Translations under genes and position numbers: made by a program | Shown: piece by piece, positions 17,265-26,249 of the stretch | Layout of the letters: every line of letters begins with the position of its first letter | Numbering within the stretch: position 1 is the first letter of the stretch | The notes under the pieces: generated by a model | What the model was told of the DNA's origin: nothing | What the model saw: the letters and a program-made list of their open reading frames with translations, nothing else | Database searches by the model: none | Origin: Paraburkholderia sp. PREW-6R | GTDB taxonomy: Bacteria; Pseudomonadota; Gammaproteobacteria; Burkholderiales; Burkholderiaceae | Length of the DNA: 64,000 nt | NCBI RefSeq assembly: GCF_039621805.1 | Contig: NZ_CP155073.1 | Span: 1,674,001 to 1,738,000, forward strand | Direction of reading: 5' to 3'

Positions 17265-17288
17265 GCGTCCGTGCTATGCCGGACGCTC
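17263..17288. terminator. Hairpin between convergent GH27 and TauC genes
   Basis: A perfect 9-bp stem GAGCGTCCG/CGGACGCTC with an eight-base loop overlaps the GH27 stop codon. It lacks a T-run, so it is a probable transcription-stopping or mRNA-protecting hairpin rather than a textbook terminator. Confidence 0.55.
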
Positions 17289-17319
17289 GTAGCAGCCTGG
17301 ACGCACGGCAGTGCAGGTC

Positions 17320-18198
17320 TTAGCGCTGCACGCCCCAGCGACGCACGGTCATGCGCTCCAGCGTGTCGAACACGAGATGCTCGACCAGCAGTCCTATCAC
17401 GATCACCGCGGCAAGACCCGCAAAAACGCGATCCGTATATAGCTCGTTGCGATTCTGGAAAATGTACCAGCCGAGCCCGCCGCTGCCCGAACTCGCGCCA
17501 AACACGAGTTCCGCGGCGATCAGCGTGCGCCATGCGAACGCCCAGCCCACCCGCAAGCCGGCGAGAATAGCCGGCAACGCGGCAGGCACCAGAATCAGCA
17601 GCACGTGGCGCAGGCCGGTGAGCCCGTAGTTTCGCCCTGTCATGCGCAGCGTCTCGGGCACCGACTGGAAGCCCGAGTAAGTATTCAGCGCGAGCGGCCA
17701 TAGCACCGAATGCACCAGCACGAACAGCAGGCTGCCTGTGCCCAGACCGAACCAGAGCAATGCGATCGGCAGCAACGCGATGGACGGCAACGGGTTGAAC
17801 ATCGCCGTGAGCATCGAGAGCACGTCGCGGCCCACGCGTGTGGATACCGCCAGCGACGTAAGCAGAAAAGCGAGCGCGGCGCCAAGCAGATAGCCGCGCA
17901 GCAGCACTGACATCGACACGGCCGTTTTCTGCAGCAGCTCGCCCGACCAGACGCCCTGGACGAAAGCGCTGAGCGTGGCGCCGAACGTCGGCAACAGCAG
18001 ATCGTTATTGATTGCGCGCGCGGCGATTTCCCATAGCCCGACAAGCACGAGCGCGATCAGCGTTTTACGCAAACCGCTCTGCGCGAAGACTCGCTTGCCG
18101 AGCGGCAACGGCGCTTCGACGGCGATTTCGCGAAGCGGCTCCAGAGTCCGTTCGTATTCCTCTCGAACCGGCGGCGACAATGTGGCGGGAGAACTCAT
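17320..18198 (-). CDS. tauC: ABC permease, taurine/sulfonate type (TauC/SsuC-like)
   Basis: A 292-residue binding-protein-dependent permease with about six membrane helices and the EAA-like loop around TLRMTGRNYGLTGLRHVLLILVP-type sequence in the second half. It forms the channel of a NitT/TauT-family importer. The ATG at 18198 overlaps the ATPase stop (ATGA), so both are made in step. The order on the minus strand is tauD-tauA-tauB-tauC. The ligand is inferred from the neighbouring TauD and sulfite dehydrogenase genes rather than seen in the permease. Confidence 0.88.
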   Translation of the reverse strand: MSSPATLSPPVREEYERTLEPLREIAVEAPLPLGKRVFAQSGLRKTLIALVLVGLWEIAARAINNDLLLPTFGATLSAFVQGVWSGELLQKTAVSMSVLLRGYLLGAALAFLLTSLAVSTRVGRDVLSMLTAMFNPLPSIALLPIALLWFGLGTGSLLFVLVHSVLWPLALNTYSGFQSVPETLRMTGRNYGLTGLRHVLLILVPAALPAILAGLRVGWAFAWRTLIAAELVFGASSGSGGLGWYIFQNRNELYTDRVFAGLAAVIVIGLLVEHLVFDTLERMTVRRWGVQR

Positions 18199-19022
18199 TG
18201 CACGGCCTCCGTCTGCTCGAACAACAGATGATGAATCCGGGCGACCGTATGCTGGAAGTCACTGCGCCCAAAGCTGTCCTGCGAATACTGATGGCTGTTG
18301 AGTTCCGCACGCACGCGTCCGGGATGGGGCGAGAGCAGCAGAATCCGGTTGCCGATCACGAGCGCTTCCTCGATCGAATGGGTGACGAACAGCAGCGTGA
18401 AATTGACTTCTTCCCACAGGCGCAGCAGTTCTTCCTGCATCTTGCGACGCGTGAGTGCGTCGAGCGCAGCGAATGGCTCGTCCATCAGCAGCACGCGCGG
18501 CTGCATGGCGAGCGCGCGCGCGATCGCCACGCGCTGTTTCATCCCACCGGATAACGTATGCGGATAAGCGTCGGCGAATGACGCGAGCCCCACCTTCTCC
18601 AGATAGTGCAACGCACGCTCTCTGGCTTGCGCACGCGACAGTTTTTTCGCCACCCGCAGCGGGAACGCCACGTTTTGCAGCACGGTTTTCCACGGCGGCA
18701 ACTGGTCGAACTCCTGAAACACGACGATGCGATCGGCACCAGGTCCCTTGATCGTCTGGCCGTCGAGCGTCATGCGGCCGGACGTGGGCGGGATAAAGCC
18801 CGCCACGGCCTTGAGCAACGTGGATTTGCCGCAGCCCGACGGACCCAGTAAGACAAAACGGTCGCCACCGTAGACGTCGAAACTGACGTCGTGGGTCGCG
18901 CGAACGACCCGCTCGCGCGTGCGATATTCGAGATTGACGTTCTCGACCGCAAGCAGCTTCTCACTGGTCGCCACGGCCTGATTGACGCGGCTCGGAAAAA
19001 GCACGGTAGGATTCGCCACCAT
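18195..19022 (-). CDS. tauB: ABC ATPase, taurine/sulfonate type (TauB/SsuB-like)
   Basis: A 275-residue nucleotide-binding subunit. Walker A GPSGCGKST, Q-loop VFQEFDQLPPW, signature LSGGMKQR, Walker B VLLMDEP and switch His in FVTHS are all present. It energises the adjacent permease from the cytosolic side. ATG 19022 has an AGGAG ribosome site; the frame continues upstream without support. It overlaps tauC by 4 bp and follows tauA after 70 bp. Confidence 0.9.
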   Translation of the reverse strand: MVANPTVLFPSRVNQAVATSEKLLAVENVNLEYRTRERVVRATHDVSFDVYGGDRFVLLGPSGCGKSTLLKAVAGFIPPTSGRMTLDGQTIKGPGADRIVVFQEFDQLPPWKTVLQNVAFPLRVAKKLSRAQARERALHYLEKVGLASFADAYPHTLSGGMKQRVAIARALAMQPRVLLMDEPFAALDALTRRKMQEELLRLWEEVNFTLLFVTHSIEEALVIGNRILLLSPHPGRVRAELNSHQYSQDSFGRSDFQHTVARIHHLLFEQTEAVQ

Positions 19023-19092
19023 CAGATCGCTCCTGTATATCGGCACGTAGGGGCCGGCGGGTGGGCAGGAAGGTTCGGGTACGCGTTCATGG

Positions 19093-20145
19093 CTAGCTGC
19101 CCGCCGCGGTTGCCGGGTCGTCGAAGAAATAGTCTTTCCACGACTTCGGTTCGTTTTTGATCGCGCCGACGCGATGCATGAATTGCGCAAGCCCGAGTGT
19201 GTTCTGCGGCGCAACCTTGAACTGCACCTGCGGATCCTTGATCACCTTCAGCAGCAGATTACGGTCGATCTTCGACTGATTGGTGCGGATATAAATGTCG
19301 GCGGCAGCGTCGGGATTCGTCGAGATGAAACGGGCCGCGTCGGCGAGCGCATCGACGAACGCGCGATAGGTCTTCGGGTTGCTGTTGCGGAATTTTTCCG
19401 TGGCATACAGCACGGTCGCGGAACTCGGGCCGCCCAGCACGTCGTAGGAGTTCAGCACGATATGCGCCTTCGGGTTGCCGGCCAGTTCCTGCTCCTGGAA
19501 CGGCGGATTGCCGAAATGCCCGGTGATTTCCGTGCCGCCCGCGATGATCGCCGCGGCGGCGTCCGGATGAGGCAACGCCTGGGTGTATCTGTCGAGACGG
19601 TTGTAATCCTTGTCGCCCCAGCGTTTGGCCGCCGCATATTGCAGAACGCGGGACTGCACCGACACGCTCACAGCCGGCACCGCGATACGGTCTTTGTCCG
19701 TGAAGTCGGCGATCGTCTTCACGTTCGGGTTGTTGCTGACGAGGTAGTACGGCAGATTGCCGAGCGACGCGACGCCCTTTACATTCTGCCTGCCGTAGGT
19801 GCGGTCCCAGATCGTCAGCAAAGGCCCCACGCCGGCGCCTGCGATATCCACCGCGCCCGAAAGCAGCGCGTCGTTGACCGCTGCGCCGCCGGACAGTTTG
19901 ACCCAGTCGACCTTGATGTCCAGACCCTGCTTGCGCCCTTCCTTCTCGACGAACTGCTGATCACGCGCCACGTTCAGCAGCAGATAGACCACGCCGAACT
20001 GCTCGGCGATCCTTATCTGTCCTTCAGCCCGCGCGGGCAGCGCCGCGCCCACGCCTGCCAGCCCCAGTGAGATGGTGAGCAGCGAGGCAGTCGCGCGGCA
20101 AGCAAAAGTCGACCGCGCGGCGGTTGGACGGAACCTGGTGATCAT
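19093..20145 (-). CDS. tauA: NitT/TauT-family substrate-binding protein (TauA-like)
   Basis: A 350-residue periplasmic binding protein with a signal peptide (Arg-rich start, hydrophobic LLTISLGLAGVGAAL, cleavage near PARAEGQ). The mature fold shows the family features: VKLSGGAAVNDALLSGAVDIAG early, NNPNVKTIADFTDKDRIAVP, and a helical C-terminus. It delivers taurine, alkylsulfonates or related sulfonates to TauBC. ATG 20145 is chosen because it opens the signal peptide and has TGGAG upstream. Ligand identity is inferred from the TauD neighbour. Confidence 0.87.
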   Translation of the reverse strand: MITRFRPTAARSTFACRATASLLTISLGLAGVGAALPARAEGQIRIAEQFGVVYLLLNVARDQQFVEKEGRKQGLDIKVDWVKLSGGAAVNDALLSGAVDIAGAGVGPLLTIWDRTYGRQNVKGVASLGNLPYYLVSNNPNVKTIADFTDKDRIAVPAVSVSVQSRVLQYAAAKRWGDKDYNRLDRYTQALPHPDAAAAIIAGGTEITGHFGNPPFQEQELAGNPKAHIVLNSYDVLGGPSSATVLYATEKFRNSNPKTYRAFVDALADAARFISTNPDAAADIYIRTNQSKIDRNLLLKVIKDPQVQFKVAPQNTLGLAQFMHRVGAIKNEPKSWKDYFFDDPATAAGS

Positions 20146-20221
20146 TCGGACTCCAGAGGGTGTTAAATGAGCGTGATATCGGCGTAAAGCAAGCGTGGCG
20201 CAAAGACGGACTACGCGGCCA

Positions 20222-21127
20222 TCAAAAAGGCACATCGCCCTCGATAGTGGTGCGATAGAGTTTGCGGCGCAGATGGTCCGGCGTGCCGGCGGCCAGATGC
20301 ATCAGCGAACGGTTGTCCCAGAACACCATGTCGTGTTCGGCCCATTGATGCCGGTACAGGTGTTCCGGCCGCACGCTGTGTGCGAAGAGTTCTTCGAGCA
20401 GCTGCCTGCTCTCGTCTTCAGGTACACCGATGATGCGCGTCGTGAAATGCTCGCTCACGAAGAGCGCCTTGCGCCCGGTTTCCGGATGCTCGCGCACCAC
20501 GGGGTGCACCACCGGTTTCACCTGCGCGATCTGCCCGGCGGACAGATTCGGCCGCCACGGGCTGCGCTTTTGCAATTCCGCGTACTTCGCAAGGTAGGTA
20601 TGCTCGGCCGAGCGTCCTTCTACGGCCGTACGCAAATGCGTGGGCAGCGTGTCCCACGCGAGATGCATGTTCGCAAACAGCGTGTCGCCACCTTCCGCCG
20701 GCAATTCCTGCGCATGCAGCAGCGATCCCAGGCTCGGTTTCTCCTTGTACGACAGATCCGAATGCCAGAAGTGACCCGCGTCGCCGAGCCCGATCGGCTG
20801 CCCGTTTTCGACGACATTCGACACCACCAGCACCTCCGGAAAACCGGGCAGCTGGAATTGATGCAACACGTGAATCTGCAAGGGGCCGAAGCGTCGGCTG
20901 AACGCAATCTGCTGATCCGGCGTGATGCGCTGCTCGCGAAACACGAGCACGTGGTGATCCAGATGCGCGCGGTGAATGCGGGCGAAATCGTGCTGGCTGA
21001 GCGGCCGGCCAAGGTCGAGTCCGATCACTTCGGCGCCGAGCGGGCCATCGAATGCACGAATCACGATCGGCTGATCGGGAACGGAATGGCCGGCGTCGCC
21101 GGCGTTAGTTGCGAGGGCAATCGTCAC
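20222..21127 (-). CDS. tauD: TauD/TfdA-family alpha-ketoglutarate dioxygenase
   Basis: A roughly 301-residue non-heme Fe(II) enzyme. The facial triad is visible as HSD in FWHSDLSY plus the distal His in DNRSLMHLAAG, and the 2-oxoglutarate-binding Arg lies in RKLYRTTIEGD near the C-terminus. TauD enzymes hydroxylate taurine or alkylsulfonates so that they release sulfite and an aldehyde. I chose GTG at 21127 because the frame upstream is unconserved-looking; the start is uncertain. It leads the tau gene set and sits beside sulfite dehydrogenase genes that could remove the product. Confidence 0.85.
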   Translation of the reverse strand: MTIALATNAGDAGHSVPDQPIVIRAFDGPLGAEVIGLDLGRPLSQHDFARIHRAHLDHHVLVFREQRITPDQQIAFSRRFGPLQIHVLHQFQLPGFPEVLVVSNVVENGQPIGLGDAGHFWHSDLSYKEKPSLGSLLHAQELPAEGGDTLFANMHLAWDTLPTHLRTAVEGRSAEHTYLAKYAELQKRSPWRPNLSAGQIAQVKPVVHPVVREHPETGRKALFVSEHFTTRIIGVPEDESRQLLEELFAHSVRPEHLYRHQWAEHDMVFWDNRSLMHLAAGTPDHLRRKLYRTTIEGDVPF

Positions 21128-21349
21128 AGGAAACTCGTCGTCGAATGGTCGGAAAGCGTCCGAAGGCACCAGAGGTAGCCAGAAGGCGCAGACAGACGAA
21201 TCTACCGGGCGACGCGCGCGCCGACAACGAAGCAAATGCGATACGGTTATCTGCTGGAGTGATAAACCCGATGTTTAAACGCGCGGCACGATGGGCGCCA
21301 CGCAAAACCTTGCTCGCAGCGCGGTTTTGCACGACGCCATGCGGCCCGA

Positions 21350-21940
21350 TCAAAGCTGCCCGGGACGCGGATCGGGCACGAATCCCGCGCGGTTGGGCAT
21401 GACTATGCGCGGCAACGACGCGGCATCGAGCCGCGTGTCGGCGGGCACGATTCCGTTCTGATTGAGCAGGAATGCGCTTACCGCATACACCTCGTCGGCG
21501 GAAAGCGACTCGGGCGCGTTGTACGGCATGGCGCGGCGGATATAGTCGAACAGCGTCGTTGCATACGGCCAGTAGCTGCCGACCGTGCGCATGGGCTTCG
21601 TGCTCGCGAGCGTCCCCTGCCCGCCCACCAGCGCATCGCCCAGGCCGCCTTGCCCGTGGGCACCGTGACATGCCGCGCATTTCGTCGCGAACACGTGCGC
21701 GCCGGTGGCCACGTCCCCGCTGCCGGCAGGCAGTCCCCGCCCGTCCGGCGCCACGTCGATATTCCACGCGGCGACATCCGCTGCGGTGAGCGGCGTACCG
21801 ATATCGTGCGGTGCTTCCCGCTGTAGCGGACCGTCGCGGGCTTGCGGCGCAACGGACGAACACGACGCGAACACCAACAGCAGACACACTGCGGACAGTG
21901 CAACACGTCCACGTGGAGGCTTGTAGCGCGCCTCACGCAT
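21350..21940 (-). CDS. c-type cytochrome lipoprotein, electron acceptor of sulfite dehydrogenase
   Basis: A 196-residue monoheme cytochrome c. A lipoprotein signal ends at FASC; the heme site is CAACH in mid-protein, and an axial Met is plausible in RRAMPYNAP. The start ATG 21940 overlaps the end of the molybdoenzyme gene by 8 bp and has GAGG six bases upstream. By analogy with SorAB/SoxCD, it would take electrons from sulfite oxidation and pass them to the respiratory chain at the periplasmic face. It is larger than SorB and has one heme only, unlike diheme SoxD. Confidence 0.88.
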   Translation of the reverse strand: MREARYKPPRGRVALSAVCLLLVFASCSSVAPQARDGPLQREAPHDIGTPLTAADVAAWNIDVAPDGRGLPAGSGDVATGAHVFATKCAACHGAHGQGGLGDALVGGQGTLASTKPMRTVGSYWPYATTLFDYIRRAMPYNAPESLSADEVYAVSAFLLNQNGIVPADTRLDAASLPRIVMPNRAGFVPDPRPGQL

Positions 21941-23186
21941 TGCGCACCTCACCGTTCACTTCCACGCGCCATTGCTGGATCGCGTTGTAGTGATACTGCG
22001 AATTCACACCGCGCGCCGCGACGAGTTCGGCGCGGGTAGGTTGCACGTAGCCGGTCGAATCGGTTGCGCGCGAGAGGATGGCCGCTGCGCCGCCATCCCA
22101 GCGCCAGTCCGCTTCGAAGCGCGTGAGCGCGCGATCGTTCACCGCCCCGACGAGCCGCGCAACGCGCCACGTGTGGCCGCCATCTGTCGATACTTCCACT
22201 TTGCGCACGGTCCCGCGTCCCGACCACGCGAGACCGGTGATCGGGTAATAGCCGTGCGTGCTGAGCCGCTGTCCCGGCGACGGCCGCGTGATCACCGACT
22301 TCGCGTCCATCTCGAACGCGAACTGACGTGCAGTGCCGTTCGCCAGCAGGCTCGTGTATTTCGATGTCTCTTCGCGTGTCTGCAACGGCGCGTCCACCAC
22401 CTTCAGGCGCCGCAACCACTTCACGTTCGTGTTGCCCTCGAAGCCCGGCACGATCAGCCGCAACGGATAGCCGTTTTCCGGCCGCAGTCGCTCGCCGTTT
22501 TGCGCATAGACGACGAGCGCGCGGTCGAGAATACGGTCGATCGGCAGGCTGCGCGTCATCGCGGCGGCGTCCGCGCCCTCGGCGAGCAGCCAGCCGCCCG
22601 TCGGCGTCGTGCCGCCCACCTCTTCGAACAACGTCGACAGACGTACGCCCGTCCATTCGCAACAGGACAGCAGTCCATGCGTGAGTTGCACCGGCTGGCC
22701 GCTCGGACCGTTCCATTCGCTGCCGGTATTGCCCGAACATTCGAGAAAATGGATTCGCGACTCGGACGGCAGCCGCAGCAGATCATCCATCGTGAACAGT
22801 TTCGGTGTGCGCACGAGGCCGTGGATCGCAAGGCGATGCTGATCCGGGTCGATGTCTGGTACGCCGCCATGATGGCGCTCGTACACGAGGCCGTTGGGCG
22901 TGATCGTGCCGTGCAGTTCGGCGAGCGGCGTCATCGACGAAGCGGCGCCGGGCAACGGCCACGCACGCGCGCTGCGCCGCACGACGCCGGCCTCATGCGC
23001 GGACGGCACACCGTAAGGGTGTTCGAGTATCGGCGCACCGGGCACGCGGCTCGACGGCGCGACGTCGAGCGGCTTGAGGAGTTCGCTGGCCGCCGCGGCG
23101 TGGGATACGACGAGGCCGCCGGCTGCCAGACGCCCCAGCAGGCGACGGCGGCCACGCGACGGCAAAGCAGGTTCAAAAGTCATCAT
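21933..23186 (-). CDS. Sulfite dehydrogenase, molybdopterin subunit (SoxC/SorA-like)
   Basis: A 417-residue sulfite-oxidase-family molybdoenzyme. A twin-arginine-like signal (RGRRRLLGRLAAGG) opens the protein. The molybdenum-liganding Cys lies in HFLECSGNTG, and the family segments GVRLSTLFEEVG, RLIVPGFEGNTNVKWLRRL and the C-terminal dimerisation domain (VEVSTDGGHTW) follow. It oxidises sulfite to sulfate in the periplasm. Overlap with the cytochrome gene marks them as a pair. In this island it probably detoxifies sulfite released by the TauD and monooxygenase reactions. Confidence 0.9.
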   Translation of the reverse strand: MMTFEPALPSRGRRRLLGRLAAGGLVVSHAAAASELLKPLDVAPSSRVPGAPILEHPYGVPSAHEAGVVRRSARAWPLPGAASSMTPLAELHGTITPNGLVYERHHGGVPDIDPDQHRLAIHGLVRTPKLFTMDDLLRLPSESRIHFLECSGNTGSEWNGPSGQPVQLTHGLLSCCEWTGVRLSTLFEEVGGTTPTGGWLLAEGADAAAMTRSLPIDRILDRALVVYAQNGERLRPENGYPLRLIVPGFEGNTNVKWLRRLKVVDAPLQTREETSKYTSLLANGTARQFAFEMDAKSVITRPSPGQRLSTHGYYPITGLAWSGRGTVRKVEVSTDGGHTWRVARLVGAVNDRALTRFEADWRWDGGAAAILSRATDSTGYVQPTRAELVAARGVNSQYHYNAIQQWRVEVNGEVRNA

Positions 23187-23243
23187 TTCGACGGAGCGTC
23201 ATGAGCAGGCTCACTAGCGTAGCGAGGCTTGCCGCGCCGGCCA

Positions 23244-23265
23244 AACGATAAATTCATATATCGTT
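23244..23265. promoter_or_regulatory. Inverted repeat upstream of the sulfite dehydrogenase gene
   Basis: AACGATA-N8-TATCGTT, a perfect 7-bp inverted repeat about 60-80 bp upstream of the soxC-like start. The core CGATAAATTCA resembles CGATGAATTCA upstream of the MFS gene (about 24876-24886), pointing to a shared operator. The binding factor is unknown; CysB- or SsuR-type LysR proteins are candidates. Confidence 0.5.
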
Positions 23266-23329
23266 CGACGCAAAAGCGCGTGCCTTGCGCATCAAGACCG
23301 CTGCGCGTTGGATTCGAGATGAGCGGACA

Positions 23330-24811
23330 TCAGCGTTGCGCCGGCTGCGCGTAATCCTCACCGTCGATGTCATACCCCGACGGCTCCCAGCGAATGACCA
23401 GCAGCACGAGCAGCGAACTCAGCGGTGCGATTGCGATCAGCCAGAACACTTTCGTGCCGAGCGCGGCGGCGAGCACGGGAAACAGAAACAGCGATACCGT
23501 CGACGCACTGCGCACCAGCGTCTGATTGAAGCCTACGCCGATGCCACGCAGCGACGTCGGATAGCTGAGCGATGCGTACGTCATCGAATGCGAGCCGGGA
23601 CCGAAGCCCTGTCCGAACAGATAACCACCCAGCAGCAGAATCGCCACCACCACGAGTGCGCCGCTTGTCGGCTTGCCGATCAGCGCGAGCCCGATCAGCG
23701 ACGCGAACTGCAACGCATGTCCGAGCACCGTCATCTTCCATGCGCCGACAGTCGGCGCCGTCTTCACGCCGATCAGGCCGCCCACGAATGCAAACGCGAG
23801 ATTCAGCGCGAGCGCCGCGACGATCGTCGTGAGCGGGCCCTGATGGAAAAAGCTCGTGATGATGACCGGCAAGCCGAAAATGATCGCGTTGTAGCCGAAC
23901 GACGACGCACTGCCGATCACTGCGGCGAGAATCGTGCGTCGCCGGTAGGTCGCATTGAACAGCACGCCATAGTTGCGCCACGATGCCGCGCGTGGCGGCT
24001 GCGCGGGTGCGTCGCTGCGCTCGACCACGGCGTCCACACCGTATGAGCGCTTCAGAATGCGCGCGGCTTCGTCGAGATCACCCTGATTCGCGGCCCATAC
24101 CGGCGACTCGCTGATATAGCGGCTGCGCACGAGAATGATCGCAATCGCCGGGACCGCGCCGAACGCGAGCGTCAGACGCCACAGCCACCCCAACTGATGC
24201 TCGGGCAAAAGCGCATAGAGCCCGAGAATGAGCAGATAGCAGGTACTGGTCGCCGCGTACCACGCGGGGCACCATGCAGCGACGCTCGCCGCCTTGTTGC
24301 CTTTGCCGGCCACGCGCGAAAACTCCGCCAGAAACGCCATCGCCACCGGCAGATCCAGACCGACGCCAAAGCCCATCAGAAACCGCGCGCCACCCAGCAC
24401 CCACGCATTGGGCGCGAGCCCGGCCGCAATCGCCGCGACCACGAAGAACAGCATGTCCGCCATGAACACGCGATAACGGCCGATGCGGTCCGTCAGATAC
24501 CCGCCGAAGAGCGCGCCGAGAATCGCGCCGAACGTAATAGCGGATGAAACGAAGCCAACCTGGACAGGCGACAGCGAAAACTGCCGCGCAATGTCCTTGA
24601 TGCCGTAGGCGAGCGAGGTCAGATCGTACGCGTCGAGAAAGACACCGCCGAGCGCAATCGCAATCACGACGCGCGCATTGCTGCCGTGCGCCGCACCGGC
24701 ATTGACGATGCGCGACACGTCCTGCGCGCTGCGAATGACAATGGGCCGCGCCGCGTGATCGGTGGCGGTCGACTGTTCGACGCCGGCAGAAGGATAGGCA
24801 ACTGTGGACAT
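23330..24811 (-). CDS. MFS transporter (sugar/aromatic-acid porter type)
   Basis: A 493-residue protein with twelve predicted helices. The MFS signature GGYLTDRIGRYRVF follows helix 2, and GARFLMGFGVGLDLPVAMAFLAEF is characteristic of the metabolite:proton symporter group. It would move a small organic solute across the inner membrane. It lies between the sulfite dehydrogenase pair and the second ABC system, so sulfonate or sulfur-compound transport, or export of a desulfonation product, is inferred. The ATG at 24811 is chosen; an in-frame ATG at 24856 is also possible, and neither has a strong ribosome site. Confidence 0.85.
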   Translation of the reverse strand: MSTVAYPSAGVEQSTATDHAARPIVIRSAQDVSRIVNAGAAHGSNARVVIAIALGGVFLDAYDLTSLAYGIKDIARQFSLSPVQVGFVSSAITFGAILGALFGGYLTDRIGRYRVFMADMLFFVVAAIAAGLAPNAWVLGGARFLMGFGVGLDLPVAMAFLAEFSRVAGKGNKAASVAAWCPAWYAATSTCYLLILGLYALLPEHQLGWLWRLTLAFGAVPAIAIILVRSRYISESPVWAANQGDLDEAARILKRSYGVDAVVERSDAPAQPPRAASWRNYGVLFNATYRRRTILAAVIGSASSFGYNAIIFGLPVIITSFFHQGPLTTIVAALALNLAFAFVGGLIGVKTAPTVGAWKMTVLGHALQFASLIGLALIGKPTSGALVVVAILLLGGYLFGQGFGPGSHSMTYASLSYPTSLRGIGVGFNQTLVRSASTVSLFLFPVLAAALGTKVFWLIAIAPLSSLLVLLVIRWEPSGYDIDGEDYAQPAQR

Positions 24812-25127
24812 GATGCGGGCTTTGCATGAGAGGGTGAAGCGTTGAATGGTAGCCATGCGGTTCGAGCCCGCAAACCGATGAATTCAACTATGCAAATCGG
24901 GATTCATGCGGTTGTCTGGCGTACTGCAAAGCACTGCCGAACCTGGCGTCGCTTACGATCATGATTCGCAGTTCTGCATATTTTCTTATCTGCAATCATT
25001 GGTTGGATTCGGACGCGCGCGAATCTAACGTGTAGTGCCGGCCGACCGGGCACTGCAGGCACTGCAGGCACTGCAGGCACTGCGGCCGCCGGCAAACGGC
25101 TCCCCTTCCCTCGATTGGTATTCGCGC
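24812..25127. promoter_or_regulatory. Divergent region between MFS and SsuA-like genes
   Basis: A 316-bp control region. On the MFS side it has CGATGAATTCA followed by CTATGCAAATCGG, with CCGAT and ATCGG as outer arms (about 24875-24900). Towards the SsuA-like gene there is an AT-rich patch (24975-25005) and then four tandem copies of GCACTGCAG at 25050-25085. Confidence 0.5.
25050..25085 (+). repeat. GCACTGCAG tandem repeat in the SsuA leader
   Basis: Four head-to-tail 9-mers, the last ending GCACTGCGG, just upstream of the SsuA-like start. Each unit contains the PstI-like palindrome CTGCAG, so the array can fold. A slippage-prone leader element is likely; function is unknown. Confidence 0.8.
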
Positions 25128-26195
25128 ATGCGCTCTTTCCGTCTGCTAAAAATTCTCCTCGCTGTCGCAACGCTTTCAATGGCGGCGTCGCACGCCTACG
25201 CCGACAAGCCGGCGGTGATCCGCATCGGCGTTGCGCAGCAAGGCACCGGCGATCCGCCCACGTTCGGCGGTTCGCCTGCGGCAACGGTTCAACTGCAGCA
25301 GTCGCTCGAAAAGGAGTTCGCGGCGGACGGCATCAAGGTCGAATGGCTGTTCTTCAAGGGCGCGGGGCCTGCCGTCAACGAAGCGATCGCCGATAAATCG
25401 CTCGACTTCGCGTTCCAGGGTGATCTGCCCGCCGTGCTCGCTCGCGCCAACGGTCTGAAAACGCACCTGCTGCTCGCTACGGGCGTGCGTACCGGCATCA
25501 AGGTCGCCGTGCCGGCCGATTCGGATGTGCGCACACTCAAGGATCTAAAGGGGCGCCGCGTGTCGATCTTTCGCGGCACGAATCTGCAACTCGTCGCGGA
25601 CAACGCGCTCGCAGCGAACCAGCTTAACGAACGCGATCTGCGTGTGATCAATCTGGATACTGCCAGTTCACTCGCGGCGCTTGCCTCAAAAGGCATCGAC
25701 GCGTCCGTGAACGATTATCACGTGTACAAGCTGCGCGATCAGGGGCTGGCGAAAGTCGTCTACGAGTCACAGAACGATGGTCCGCAATTCACGCGACAGT
25801 CGCATCTTCTCGTGCTCGACGACTTCGATCACGCGCATCCGGAGATCGTGCAGCGCGTGGTCAACGTGTTCGTGCAGGGCGCGCAATGGTCGTCCGACGA
25901 AGCAAACCGTGACGCGCTTTTCAAACTGTGGGCGAAAAGCGGCGTCCCTTATTCGTCATGGCAGGCCGAGTTCGCCCATCAGAGTCTGAAGGATCGCAAC
26001 TCGCCGCTGATCGACCCGTTTATCGTCGCGCGCTACAAGGCCGTGGCGGCGGACGCGTTGAAGCTGAAGCTGATCCGTCAGCCGGTGGAAGTGGATAGCT
26101 GGTTCGAAACGAAGTATCTCGACAACGCGCTGCGCACGCAAAAGCTCGATCACTACTGGACGCGCTACGACGCCGCCGGTAAGCCGCTCGGTTGA
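25128..26195 (+). CDS. ssuA: Sulfonate-type ABC substrate-binding protein (SsuA-like)
   Basis: A 355-residue periplasmic binding protein. The signal peptide runs to about residue 26 (LLKILLAVATLSMAASHAYA). Mature sequence has IRIGVAQQGTGDPPTFGGS, WLFFKGAGPAVNEAIADKSLDFAFQGDLPAV and GRRVSIFRGTNLQL, the typical NitT/TauT/SsuA fold. ATG 25128 begins the signal peptide. It heads a five- or six-gene plus-strand unit with two permeases, an ATPase, an FMN monooxygenase and a TauD-type dioxygenase. Ligand is inferred as an organosulfonate or related sulfur compound. Confidence 0.85.
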   Translation: MRSFRLLKILLAVATLSMAASHAYADKPAVIRIGVAQQGTGDPPTFGGSPAATVQLQQSLEKEFAADGIKVEWLFFKGAGPAVNEAIADKSLDFAFQGDLPAVLARANGLKTHLLLATGVRTGIKVAVPADSDVRTLKDLKGRRVSIFRGTNLQLVADNALAANQLNERDLRVINLDTASSLAALASKGIDASVNDYHVYKLRDQGLAKVVYESQNDGPQFTRQSHLLVLDDFDHAHPEIVQRVVNVFVQGAQWSSDEANRDALFKLWAKSGVPYSSWQAEFAHQSLKDRNSPLIDPFIVARYKAVAADALKLKLIRQPVEVDSWFETKYLDNALRTQKLDHYWTRYDAAGKPLG

Positions 26196-26224
26196 CCGCT
26201 TAGTTAGCCGCTTAGTTAGCCGCT
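26196..26224 (+). repeat. 12-bp tandem repeat after the SsuA stop
   Basis: CCGCTTAGTTAG occurs twice in tandem plus a partial third copy, starting 1 bp after the TGA. The units carry TAG triplets, like the stop-spanning repeats after the kinase and second Hsp70 genes. Confidence 0.75.
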
Positions 26225-26249
26225 CCGCTACCCGACTGGAACGACCCCG

